From Carposina sasakii (taxonomy: Eukaryota > Arthropoda > Insecta > Lepidoptera > Carposinidae), in assembly GCA_014607495.2 (NCBI GenBank), contig CP053161.1, positions 2,790,001-2,854,000 of the forward strand: a stretch of 64,000 bases of DNA. The letters are read 5' to 3'. The notes below the pieces were generated by a model. That model was given only the letters and a program-made list of their open reading frames with translations. It ran no database searches and had not been told where the DNA came from. Below, one piece after another: positions 21,439 to 33,800 of this stretch. Position 1 is the first letter of the stretch, and each line of letters starts with the position of its first letter. Both the position numbers and the translations under genes were made by a program.

Positions 21439-22443
21439 AAATATTATTTTATTTAAATTTTTATTATTTTTATGAGACATAAACAGTACTGTTAACACAA
21501 ATATATTTACAATACATAAGAATAATATGTATATAGAAAACGCAAATCTTTGGTCATTAACTGTGCAGTCATTTCAATAACGCACGTGCTTTCACGGTTT
21601 ATCACGTAGATAGTAAGGGGTAAGGGTGTCATGTTTTAGTCCACTGTCGGTAGGTAAAAAGAAAAAAGCTTTTCCGTGTTATTGCAAAAAATCTTACACA
21701 TTACAATGTTTAAACTTACAATATCTTAATAGTTTAACTGACAGATAGTTATTCCTATATTTCTATCCTATTCCTATACCTAGACTATATTGTACCTAAC
21801 CGGCGAAAATGGCAGTATCTACCTAAGGATCTTCTTCGCTATCATGCAGTTCTGCATACCTCATTTTGGGAACAGTCTTTTATGTTTAGTGAAGATCAGT
21901 TTTACAAAAGGGTAATCTGATCTTCGTTTTCCTGCATCGTGCTCAAAATACTGGCTGAGTTGTTTAAGGCCTACGTAGACTGGGACCGCATGGCAAGAGA
22001 TTTTGCGTCAGTCAGCGTATACTAGCCGCTTAGAGGTACCCTGGCAATGCATGCCATAGCACGCCTCGGCAGCTCCTGGTGTCCTTATACAATTCAATTG
22101 CGTTTGATCGAGTGTTGATGACACACACACAAGCGCTAGAGTATTTATTTATTTATTATCATTAATAAAAGGTAGGTACAGTTCTTCTTATAGCTAATGC
22201 CCTGCAAAACTATTCTTATAACCTACCGCAGCCTATGCCTACCGCAGTACGTCGTGGCAAGTCTTTCAACGCCGTTGAATGAACCCTTACGATGCCACCG
22301 ATGCCACGACATCATTTTGAAGTACAGCAATTTACGTCGTATCTCTATGGAAACGTTTGAACGTCCATTAGTAAAAAAAATATTCCCTTGCCATGCCGCC
22401 GTTCCGGTCTGCGTAGGCCTTTACTCAATAGCGAGCAAATTTT
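21439..22443. other. Intergenic, nothing recognised
   Basis: No supported feature; the open frame near 22197-22445 has no family motif. Confidence 0.4.
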
Positions 22444-22560
22444 GAGGGTTCCGTACCCGAAGGGTAAAAACGTGACCCTATCACTAAGACCTCCCTGTCT
22501 GTCTGTCTGGTTATGTAAGGCTTTATCTCAAAAACCGCGATAGCTAGACAGTTGAAATTA
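22444..22560 (-). repeat. Dispersed repeat G, reverse copy
   Basis: Reverse complement of the unit at 7862-8006: starts 'agggttccgtacccgaaggg' and ends 'aaaaccgcgatagctagaca'. Confidence 0.65.
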
Positions 22561-22999
22561 CATTCATAATATACTTAATTAGTTGTATATTTTCCTAAAG
22601 GTACTTTAATAATACATAATTAAAATAAAATAAATAATTAAGGGGTGTTCCCATGCAAAAACGCTATTTTGCCCTATTTAAAAATACGTGAGTCCAACTC
22701 GCACTTGGTGTTCTAAACAAAATAACTTCAGAATTTTCGTCACGTCTGGATTCCGCGAGTCACTCTGTAAAGTAAATAAAAATAGTATCCTATATTCATC
22801 TCCGTTCATCCGTATGAATAGGTACATGGGTACATTCGTATTTGAACAATTATTATTTTTCAACAAGGTTCTTCTTCTATGCTGCTCTGGGAGTGAAAAA
22901 AAAAACGTATAATACTACAGCTGCTTCTCTTGCCGGGACAAGAAGGGCTTGGTGTTTTGTAGGCGATGGGCTGACCACCTGTCACTACTAACCGAACTT

Positions 23000-23115
23000 G
23001 TACATCTCAACTATACCCTCAAAATTGGTCACAAGTGGCACCATGTGGTTCTATCGGCCCTTGGTGCTCTGCCTACCCCGTAAGGGATAAAGGCGTGATC
23101 ATAATATGTATGTAC
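23000..23115 (+). repeat. Short repeat S, copy 3
   Basis: Full-length unit starting 'gtacatctcaactatac' and ending in TATG repeats; same orientation as the other four copies. Confidence 0.8.
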
Positions 23116-23553
23116 ATATTATGTATGTATGTAAACAATATAACTACAAGAAATACAGTATGTGTATAGGTAGGCATTTGGCTAACATGGGGTAGTCAGA
23201 ATAGCAATGGCGAAGAAGATCCTTACAGCCACGGTGAGCATAGTCAATGATCAATGACAAGATGCTAGCTTATCGTCTGAAGGAATGCTTACGGGCTCGT
23301 TAGTAGACATACGACAGTCACGCACAGAAATAGGTGAAGCTCATATATTCTAGTAAAGCGCCGCATCAGCACAATAACTTTTGAATTTTCTAATGCACCT
23401 AGGTATGTTATAAAATAATGTGGATGTCAACATCGCTTTAAAAGCTGGACCAAATGGAGGACTATTCTATGTGCACGATATAATTGAATCGTGAATGTTT
23501 TGTCCTTAACGTCCATGGCAATATGCTTAGACAGGTTAGTATACTATCTTGTC

Positions 23554-24600
23554 AGCCTATTGCAGTCCACTGCTGGACGTAGGCCTCCCCCAAAGCACAC
23601 CACAAGGCTAGATCTCCCGTTTTTGCCATCCAGTCACTACCAGCCGGCCTCTTTAAGAACCTATCCATCTGGCCCCGGAGGGCGTCCAACGCTACGCTCG
23701 CCAAGGCGCGGTCTCTATTCGAGAACTCGCTTACTCTACCGTCCATCGGTTCTACAACAGGTGTGACCAGCCCACTGCCACTTCAGTCTGCTACATTTCG
23801 AGATCACGTCTGTCACTTTGGTCTTCAGCCGGATAATCTTATTTGACCTCTCCATAACTCACTGAGTGACGTACAATCGGTGGGCTAGCATGACTAGTAA
23901 GACGCATGTGTCGAACATCTTGGTCTTGAGGTATTGTGGCAAGGATGACTAAAAGATATGATAGGTACTTGTCAATTGAACATATTCTTGGTCCAGATTC
24001 ATCCTGACACCAAGACACCTCGAAACAGTATGCATTAAGACTTAACCGTATTTTTTCAGGTCCTACAGCGATTCAGCGTTAAAGTTGACGTTCATGTCTA
24101 GTCCAACTCACTGTAAGTTTTAAAGAAATTCTCTAACGCGTTGGTGAAGAGTTTCGGGGATGTAATGTCATCTTATTTTACACCTCTGATTAGTTGAATC
24201 GGCCTTGTTTTGTTTTTTAGTACTGAAACAGACATTGTTCCTATTTGGAAGAGATTTCCTTGCAAAGCACCTTCATCTCTCCATATCGCCAGTCGACTTG
24301 GCAGTGCAAAACAGCCCAGGTTTTAATGGAGGCGAAAGCTTTCTTATAGTCCACAAAAGCCAAACATAGCTATGGGTCTGACTTTTGGCATAGCCTAGCG
24401 TTCAGTATGGATGTGATTCAAAGCGCTGAACCCAGCCTGTTCCAATGGCCGGAAGGCATTAAATCTTAATGCGATTCGTAACTACTCTCGAGAACAGCTT
24501 AAAGAAGTGGCTCAGAAGTGTAATTGGCATAAAAGGTTTTGCGGAGTGTTTTATCTCCCTTCTCAAAAACAAAACCACTACACACGCCTTGGGGTTAGTC
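23554..24600 (-). pseudogene. RTE-like LINE, heavily degraded
   Basis: On the - strand, GEAYVQQWTAIG marks the C-terminus at about 23560-23610. Further up are degraded RTE stretches: DRALASVALDALRGQMDRF, a region matching the linker before LKWQW (23780-23840), a block matching PKLFTNAL at 24130-24170 and a block matching LAFVDYKKAF at 24330-24370. Order and orientation are those of a normal RTE 3' half with many frameshifts and stops. It is older than the copy at 8.4-10.8 kb. Confidence 0.7.
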
Positions 24601-24894
24601 CTATTGTCTAATTACGCAGTTAAATTGTAATAAAACTCCTTAAGTTAACTTCTACAGCAGTAGATAAATAAAACAACACAGTACTTTACAGGGACTTGTA
24701 TTGTCTTGATACGTCTCGTTTCACAGTTCGTAACCGATTGTGCCGATCGACCGAGTGTCCCGTCCCACATTTTTTTTCTACCCTCAACTATTTTTTTCTT
24801 AAATCTTTTTTTTTAATAAAGTTGTTTAATAATGCAACCTAACGAAATAACCTATTCAACTCCTCAAGGAGTAGTTTTTCACGGGAGCTTTCCT

Positions 24895-25165
24895 ATTCCT
24901 AACCTCTGTGAGAGCTGTATATATCTACGTCCTGTAAATCGTCCGTAATGTGGCGGGAGAGTGGAGTTCTGGGGTCGCATACGTCTGCTGGAGGCTTCGA
25001 CATATTCGAGGCGTACAGATTTCCATTATCATCATTTTCAGCCATGAGCAGTTCACTGCTGAACATGGCCCTCCCCCAATAACCTCCACACCGACGCCTC
25101 GGAAGCGATCCGTACATCTCATGGGTGTCCTAATTTCCATAGAAGTCTTCAATTTTAGCGAGAAT
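24895..25165 (-). pseudogene. LINE 3'-end fragment
   Basis: On the - strand 'ggaggttattgggggagggc' and a downstream 'gatgataat' tail resemble LINE 3' coding ends (GGYWGRAMFSSELLMAENDD). No RT domain remains. Weak, motif-based call. Confidence 0.4.
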
Positions 25166-26758
25166 CTCTGGAATTGATATATCAACTGTTTTAAGGTGAC
25201 TACTTACCTGTGTCGATTTATCTCAATAGCCTCTTTAACGAGACAAGTGTTCTAGCTTCAGAGATCACGTCTCACCATGTATCTCACCATTTTTGTTTTG
25301 TTAAGAAACTGGGGATCTGGCAAATCATCTGGGATCCTCTGGTGTTTCCCATCTAAGTCGAATCAGTCTCAAGGTTTTTAAATGTTTGGACTTCTAATCT
25401 TAACTGTTCCCGTATGGGCTAGCTTTTCACTCATTGAAACTTCACAAATTAAAGTGGCATAATCTCTTGTCTGAAGAAAATTTAACAATACTCATGTACA
25501 AGCTTCATCAGGTTCATTAAATTTCAGTGAGAGATCATCACTATGAACGCGGACTCAAAAGGCAAAACGCTTTATGCCTTTTGAGTCCGCATTAACATTG
25601 GCCAGGATCTCCAGGGTGGCGAGTTGGAAAGCATCAAGTCCGGTTTAGGGCAGATTGGGATAGAGAACTAGACTCTTCTAACTTCTAACTAGACTTTCAA
25701 GTTTGAAGTTAATATGTATTTAAGGTATCTCATACCCTATCTAGTGATCCCTTCCAGAGTTAAACCTGTTGACTTTTAGACATGCCTTTTATCCGTCATC
25801 ATGAAGTGAATCTCCGGTGGGGGCTTTTTCTGATAGAAGGTCTTCATACAGAATAGCCCCTGCATGCTAAGGAAGTTGATCAGCATATCTTGGTCAGTTT
25901 CAATATTGGGTACGCTACCCAGATCCAGGCGCTATATGTATAGATCTTCTTCGCGTTCTTACTGAGGGCTTCGTTGACGAGAAATCCACGCCAACCTTTG
26001 ACTTTATGCTCCTTCCCTGAAGTAGAATAGGTGAACTGATTCTAGGGTTATAGAATCCTGCCACTCTCTTCGAACTTCTGACAACCCAAGAACATGTAAC
26101 CGTATCTTTTAATGGTACCTAGCACGCCCTGCTAGACCATGGCCCGGGTAGCTGCCATGGCCTAGTATAACGACCGAGAACTAGTGGCCGTTTCTTTGCG
26201 CGTTTCTAAGCGTTTTGTCCACATCGCAAATTTTCACTAATAGTTAGAATATTATGTAAATTCAGGTGGAATAAAGTTGCTTATTACACTTTGCTTCGAA
26301 AATGTTTGCGCGCATTTTTTGCTTATACGCCATTTAAAAAAAACGTAGAAAACGAAAAATGTTGAAGAGACAGAAGTATCTTACTTGTTATAATTTAAAA
26401 TTACTAATAGACATAATTTTATCTGATGATGTATTATCACTCTGTTAATAAACATTTTATTTTCTTTTGTTATGCTTATAGGACAATTGTTAAACAAACG
26501 TAAAAAATACGTCGCTTCAGTGTTTTAATTCCCATATAAAACCTCAAAAACTTAGCTGCTAAAGCGCCAAATTTTTTCCAAAAATTGCTTCAATCGACAT
26601 GAGACCTAGATCAATCGACGCAGAAAAAAAATCCAGTTCAATATAACTCATTTTCGACCATGGTGGCGCTTTAGCGTTTTTGCCTTTCCAATTATCTAGT
26701 GATGAAATTCTGAGTAATTAAGTACCTTACGTAATTGTTTAAGTATGCAAGTACCTAA
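25166..26758. other. Intergenic; contains one perfect hairpin
   Basis: No gene recognised. A 16-bp perfect hairpin at 25549-25590 is listed separately. Confidence 0.4.
25549..25590. repeat. Perfect 16-bp hairpin
   Basis: gcggactcaaaaggca (25549-25564) is perfectly complementary to tgccttttgagtccgc (25575-25590), with a 10-nt loop. No surrounding element was identified. Confidence 0.85.
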
Positions 26759-27126
26759 ACAGGGTGTTTTTTTGTGGCCACCTTTAACGAAGGGTACGTA
26801 TTCTATACATGAAATAAAGTAAGTTTATGCCAAAAAAAATGCTGGGAAAAAAAATATTTTAAATTCCTTGATCGTGCGAAATTTATAGTGTCTAGTGTTT
26901 ATGTTAGTTTTTTTATAGACAGATATTAATTATTTTTCGTGAAAAAATCCTGCTACGCGCGTCTATGTGCATTTATGCAGAAAAACGCAGTCTATTTACT
27001 CAACTTTGGACCCTAATATTTTGGAAACCAGACACTTCCCAGGTATGCTTCCATGGAGAAAAATGATCGTGATGATGAGGAGATTCCGTAGTTTTCGGGA
27101 ACGTTGACGACCAAAAATCACCTGTA
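26759..27126 (+). mobile_element. MITE family B, full copy
   Basis: Left end acagggtgtttttttgtggc, right end (reverse complement) tacaggtgatttttggtcgt. Interior words include 'gcagaaaaacgcagtctatt' and 'atattttggaaaccagacac'. The reversed copy at 37264-37632 matches along its length; 53233-53541 is a diverged copy. No coding capacity. Confidence 0.75.
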
Positions 27127-27154
27127 TAGGTATATTTAGTATATTATACTATAT

Positions 27155-27350
27155 ACAGGGTGTATGTTATTAATATAGGCTACCTATAGCTAACCTATCT
27201 ATCTACATTTCAGACTCAAAATCTCATGTTTATTTTTCAAGATTTTAACTATAGTTATATGTATACATTTTCTGAGTTGTTTAAGGATTGTCCATACTAT
27301 CTGGACAAATAAACATGCCATTTCGAGTATGAAAAGTCTTTTGTTAAATA
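27155..27350. mobile_element. MITE family A, copy adjoining B
   Basis: Left end acagggtgtatgttat; contains 'ctcatgtttatttttcaaga' facing 'aaataaacatgccatttcga'. Right end eroded. Lies 29 bp downstream of the family B copy. Confidence 0.55.
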
Positions 27351-27826
27351 GAGATAGAAGAGTAGTTATTTTGTTTGTGTGTATCTATTTATACTATTAT
27401 CCATGTATTCCGACCCTAGCTAGCTTATTAACGTTATATTAAGTAATAATTTTATTGACTTTGCATTTTTTAAAATGCATTTTTCAGCAGAATTGTGAAA
27501 AAAGAATTTTTAGCGGAAACCAACGAATGTTCACACCGCTCAACCCTATCGGTTCCCTGTATCGTCAAATATGCCTGTCGAGAAACTGAAATAATTTCAT
27601 TTAGCTGAATTCGGATATTCGCTCCTGAAAACTTCAGTCGAGAGACTTTGCTTCAGTCTGTCATAGGACGCCACTTAGGGCGGCCGTGTATCGAATCGAT
27701 ACTACCCTCTCGATGTTTACTCGATAACTTTTGAATCCTCGCAAGTGGAAGCTGTTATTGACAGGTGGCTGACATTTAAATGTGGACTTTAGAACCTCGA
27801 TTTATTGTAAAGTGAAGGTTAAAATC

Positions 27827-27863
27827 ATGTTTTGGTGTATCCTAAGTGTACTGATTATTGCAG
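27827..27863 (+). CDS. Exon 1: signal peptide
   Basis: ATG at 27827-27829 after 'gtgaaggttaaaatc'. Codes [12 protein letters not shown] plus one base (phase 1) and ends at donor G|GTAAGG (GT at 27864). The start is chosen because it is the only one that leads into a hydrophobic leader followed by a good donor. Confidence 0.75.
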
Positions 27864-30800
27864 GTAAGGTTGTTAATTTATCATTGATATTTATTTATGT
27901 CCGCATGGACTGCAGAAATCAATGTCGATATTTTCTAAGATTAAATTTTAAAATTATCCGATGTACATAGTTATACTAAATTTCATTTAAATCGGTTCAG
28001 TAGTTTTGGCGTGAATGCGATGCTGAGAGACGGACAGAGTTACTTTCGCATTTATATTATTGTAACGAAGGATTATTAGTACAAGGATATAGTAATGTTT
28101 TTAACTTAAAATAAAGTACATACAGGTAATAAAAAATGAAGTAAAGAAATATTTGAATCTTGACATGGTAGGAAAAAACTTTATTTTATGAAAACAATTT
28201 TCATATACACACACTTACATCGAAGAAAAATTTAAATACTTAGTACATACCAATGTTATTGTTCCACGTGATTACTACGAACCTGTGTAGTAGGTAGGTA
28301 TGTGTATGCCATAGTAATGAATAACATTAACAGGGCCGTGTTTCATCTTCCTGGGGTCTTCCTTTATGTGGTCGGCTTAACATAGTTTCTTTCCAAACAA
28401 TTTCAAAAATTGCCAAAAATTTGACATTACCTATTGTTTTACGGCCGGCTGCCTGCCTGACGCAAACCCTCCTCGGGTATAGCTAAGTGTCAATTTTAAA
28501 AAACAGCAAACAGGGCCGTATTATCATACTAAATAAAAAATATGAAAAAATTGTATCTTTGTTATGTCATTTTTATTATGATAAAAAGCAATTGATGCTC
28601 AATGGCAACGTGGCTATGGTAGCAGTAGTATTACCAAAATTGCTCTTCTTTCATTGAATATTTAAATAATTGTTCACGTGTTTTAGCTCTTAGTATATTA
28701 GGGGGTTATTTGTTATTTGTTGCAATATATTTTTTAATTAGACGTGTTTTTCAACAGCACAGCGTAGCAACTCATCTTTGTTGTACTTGTCTAAGAAATT
28801 ACAAACTGCTCTAATAATGCTGCAAATAAATACGGCTATTATTTCAGTAGGAGTACCGATTTATTTTGTAATTGAAATTATTTCTTATTTGGAGAGTTTT
28901 CACAAACTTCAAACTGTAACCAACTCGCTTCTAGGCAACGAACTCAGATTGTATAAAATATTCGTTACACTCCGCGGCTAAAAGAATCGGAAGGTATTTA
29001 TTTATGTTACAATGAAAGTAAATCTCAACTATACCCTCAAAATTGGTCAGAAGTAGCACTATGTGGTTCTATCGGCCCTTGGTGCTCTGCCTACCCCGTA
29101 AGGGATAAAGGCGTGATTATATGTATGTATGTACAATGAAAGTCTACAATTTATAAAATAGTATAGAGAGTAGGTACTTAGATTAATGATAGGTCTTCGC
29201 TCCGCTCTGACTAGATATCAATAAACAATAGCTCCGTGAATGCGGCAATTTTATCATGATCGATGACATGACTGGCATGATAATTATCAATGACAATTTG
29301 CAAGGATGCTAGTATGAAGAATTGTGTTGCCAACTGTGCAGAAAGCAACTAAAATTTTGCAATAAATTAAAATTGATTATGATATTAAGAGAATTGGGTG
29401 GAAAGAAGACGTACTCGTAGTGACAAGAATAGAGAAAGGTACGCTTTGATGCTTTGGTCATTTGGAGAAGATGGATGGAAGGCAATTAATGAAAGAGTAC
29501 CTTACTATACCTACTGACAATGAAACGATAATTAATATTACTTTTTTAAAATATATCATAAACATTAACTATTAAAAAATGCATCCTCGTCGAGATTAGA
29601 TTCCATAACTTAGTTTTTCTGATTTCCACCAACTTTCTTCTCGACTAATTTGTACCTACTACAGCAGTCCAACGATCAGAAATAACTGGGTGAGCAGGAA
29701 ATCTGCACCAAGCAAAGAGATTTTGGATGTTTGTTACTCAGTTATTTGTTTATGCAAAAACTAACTAATTTAGATAAAAGGAGGATGGGCAAAATATCCC
29801 CACCGACCAATAAGGACCAGACGTATATCGGTGGAAAGCAGTTTTTGTGACTATGAATTTTATTCACAAAAACTTGCCTTTTAAGTAAAAAAGGAAAATA
29901 TTTTTTTATGCTAGTTTTTTAAGATTTCTTTTAAAGTAATGTCTTCTAAAATTAATATCGGTAAAAAATTCTGTCGGTCAAATGTCCGTCGGGCAACTGT
30001 TTGTCGCACTTCCGTTGTACAATCATAATTTTATGTTGAAATTTCATAATTATGAGATATTTACTGATGGTATGTGATCTCTAGTCTCTTTTTTATACAT
30101 TGTAGTATATTTTTTACATAATTTCACTATGCAAACAGAAATTTTACTACGAAATATGATAAAAATTTAATAAAACTGACAGTAGTCATCATGGCATATT
30201 GTTGACAACTAGACTGTGGAGGTTCGAGCTCGTGTCTGACGTGCACGGCAGAGTATTTGTTGCTGAATTTATGAAGTAATTCTACAAAGCGGAGCGAATC
30301 TTTATTCTAAGAGAAAGTAATATAAAATTCTAAACAAATCAAAATTTAAGTAATAAAATTAAAGAGGGTTTCGGGTGTCGAAGGACACGTCCGGAGCGGG
30401 TTCTAGTACCTCCTTACATCGGTATCAATGTCAGTCGCATCCCGTGTCCCTCCCCAGTCACGTTGGGAACAGACGATGTCGCAGTGGTCTTATCTTCTTA
30501 CCGTTGGCGATATGAACTCTGCTAAGCCTGTTATGACCATCCACATCCAAAGGTTTGCTATCACTTTGATATGAGAACTATAATGTCCTGAGGTTGGAAT
30601 AGTCCAGCCCATTTTTGTTCTCACCTCTGCTAAACCATTACTTATGTGTATTAACTCGCCAGTAAATAGGAAACTAGAAAAATCTGCACCTATCAGCAAT
30701 TTAACTTCATCGTCCGTATCATTCGATTCCATCAGTATAATGTTATTCTGGATAAGCTGTTTAATTATTAAATTTGAAGATATTTTTGGCAAAACACCAA

Positions 30801-33800
30801 AAATGATTTTTTGTTCAAAGACAGACATTGACATACTGAAATTGTCAATAACACTATTGACGCGAATGTCATAAACGTTACGTAGCTCAGTTTTTTCTTT
30901 TTTCCGCCAAACAAAGAGTGTGTTATAGACTCCTTTCTCGCGGGCTTCAATTGAAGTTCATCGACTAGGCCATTGTCTATGAGAGCTCGTATAGTCACTG
31001 TCTTTGACCCCGACGTGACCTTGACGGCGATGGCTGCAGGAGGGTTGTGGACTTCATCTCACAATGAAGATTGCTAGCTTTGACTGGTTCTTCTCTGGGT
31101 TTGGTCGCGTTTTCAATATCAGGGCACATGAGTGTCACGTGTCTCTTTTTGCGGAACAGGCATTTTGGGAAGGCTTGTCTGGCTTATTTCCAGCGACAAA
31201 ACAGCATGTAGGTGCCTTTGGTTCTGAAGTGGAGGGCGTTGCTACACCATTTCGGGCTAGTAAAATTCTTTCTTCAGACTCCACCTCCAACCTGAGGAAC
31301 TCTACTAATCTCGACAAATCGTCACCGCTCTTGTCGCTGGCTCTGTATCAATTCCATGCTCGTAGCACATCGTCAGGGAGAGCAGACTCCACCATAGGAA
31401 ATAGAATCGATGCATATTTGTCCTTCGTTATGCCTAAGGTCTCCAGAGCTTGCAAATGCATTTGAAGCTGGTAATATAGTTCCGGCAGTTTTTGTGTATT
31501 CCCTGATGACAGATCCTTCCCTTGCATTAAGGCTAGCAAATCTCTGACGTAAGTTTCAATAAGCATATCTTCCCGGGAAAATCTGGATTTAAGTGCCCCT
31601 AGGGCCTTTGTGTAGTTTTCGCCGCTAGATGGATAGATTTCCACTAATTGCCGAGCACTGGAGTTTATTTCCATCGACTGAGGAGTTACTGATATTTATC
31701 AGTGTCGCTTATTTCAGAATCCCGATCTATTTTCCGGGAATAATAACCTTACCGCCTTATTTCACCATTGAATTTGGTTATTTCTAGTTTCGGCATGGTT
31801 ATTCTTTTTGGTCATGACTTTACAGTCGACCTCGTTGATCGCAACGACTTGTTGTCGTCGTCGTCACTGTTCTGCGCACTTTGCGTTACATACCGTGCTC
31901 TCATCTGTGACCAGCGAGTTTTATATGTTGCTGCTGAATCCTGGTCCTTCTGGAAGGCCAGTTCATTAAAATCTTCGGCTTCACACCATAAATCCCGGAT
32001 GGTTTCTTCGCAACGGAACAGTTCTTCTGCGCAATCGGACAGCCTCATGTAGTCTTCCGTTGGGTTTGCGCTCACGATCTCCTCAGCCTTTTGTAGATCG
32101 CACAAGGAGTTTTTCAGGGCGTCGGCGGCTATCGTGAACTGCCTTCGGAATTGCGTTCTTTTCCGCTTTAAGGTTTCCATCTTAATGCACGCTTATTTGC
32201 AGGAATTTTCTACGGTCGCCACAATGTTGCAAATAATACGGCTATTATTTCAGTAGGAGTACCGATTTATTTATAACTGTGGTTATTTGGAGAGTTTTCA
32301 CAAACTTCAAACTGTTAGACCAAGTAATTAATATTTGTTTACTTTTCCGTTTAAAATTCACTCTGTTGCTAAAGAATAAGTAATCAAAGTATTGTTGATT
32401 TCGAAATTACTACCGCACACTTGGCCAGTGATTTGCGGGTCCGGGTTGGTTTGACTCTAACTTTCGCATTAGCTTTCCATTAACTTGCAAATTGGTCCGT
32501 GAGAAAAATGTTTTTAGTACCTAAGTAGCAGAAAGTGATTTTGAAAGGCGGACGGTTATTACATTAATAAATTATTTTTACACTTGGTAGCAGACAAAAT
32601 ACGTATAAGTACTTTATGTTCCTATTTATTTTTAACCGACTTCAAAAAGAGAGGTTATCAATTCGTCTGTATGTTTTTTTTTTTTTTATATAAAGGAAAC
32701 GAGGGTCTGTTGATGGAGCTGCCAAAAACAGAGCTGCTGAAAAACAGAAGGTGGAACTTTTTAGTAACAAAATCCTCCTATGGCAGGGGGAGGCCTACGT
32801 CCAGTAGTGGACTGCAATAGGCTTATGAAGGTGAAGATAATTGTGTTAAGTCGTGAAATTGTATGTTGCGTTAAGCCGTGTCCGAAGTAAGATGGTTATA
32901 GAGGAAGAGGTAGACATGAGAATAACGAGATGACGGTTAATAGGGATGAATGAAAGAAGAGTACCTACATATTGCACCGACCTCAAATTATTGGGAACAG
33001 GGCAGGAAGAAGGAGTGTAATTATATGTTGCTTAAATAAGAGTGTACATGGCTGTTGTGCTGCCAAATCTCTTATATTCCTCCGAGGCGTGGTGCATGTA
33101 CCTTCGCCACATACGCACTCTGGATCGATTCCACCTCAAGTGCCTCCGATCCAGCATGAACGCCAACTTAGTAATATCTAGGAGTAGAAGTGGTCGCCAT
33201 GACCGAAATCGGTCGGAGGTCATCATTATCATCATCATCATCATATTGTCAGACGTAAAGTTTCGAAGCCTAGTCCTTTTTCTCTTTTGTCATGTGGCCT
33301 ATTTAATCATTTGCTGGCATATAAATCTGACAATATTATGCCTCCTAAACTTCGTACACGGCTTAACGCAATATATATTTTCCCTTTAGTAAAATTTTAC
33401 TTTAGTAAGTTTGAGTTCTGTGAGGAAGTCGGTTTTTCGTTTTAAAAAAAATATTTTAATATACAAATACGACATTCAATACAAAATTGAAATTTTCATC
33501 ATGAACTTTTTAAATTTTTTTTAGAAGTAGTGTAGGTACTTAGGTAATATAATAATAATATTCGAAAATATTAATAATAATAATAATCGTCAAGTCGAAA
33601 TATTTTATCCCTGCAATGCTAATACCATAAACAATTGGACGTCGCGTCAAAATAAAACTTCTCATGGTCACAGTAAAGTAATAAACTGTAACTTTTAAAT
33701 CTATCTATAGATAAATTTAGAAAATAGAATTTTGAATACTTAGTATCCATCTGCAGTGAGATCTTAGGTAAATATGTCAAGTTTGATATCGGAATTTTCA

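Larger units (their letters stand above)
28818..32319 (-). mobile_element. BEL/Pao element remnant
   Basis: Direct repeats at 28818-28972 and 32225-32319 bracket gag and protease remnants on the - strand. The right repeat is followed inward by a 3-nt spacer and a primer-binding sequence tggcgaccgta, as in the BEL element at 3.9-4.8 kb. Pol is missing, and 28973-30360 is occupied by other repeats (short repeat S, a LINE scrap) and unrecognised sequence. No target duplication could be confirmed. Confidence 0.7.

Noticed and set aside
22197..22445. 82-residue + strand frame
   Set aside because: No motif, signal peptide or splice context; ends in dispersed repeat G.
27782..27970. Single-exon 62-residue protein at exon 1
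   Set aside because: Reads through the donor at 27864 in a different frame and ends in a Helitron-like fragment; the spliced signal-peptide reading is better.
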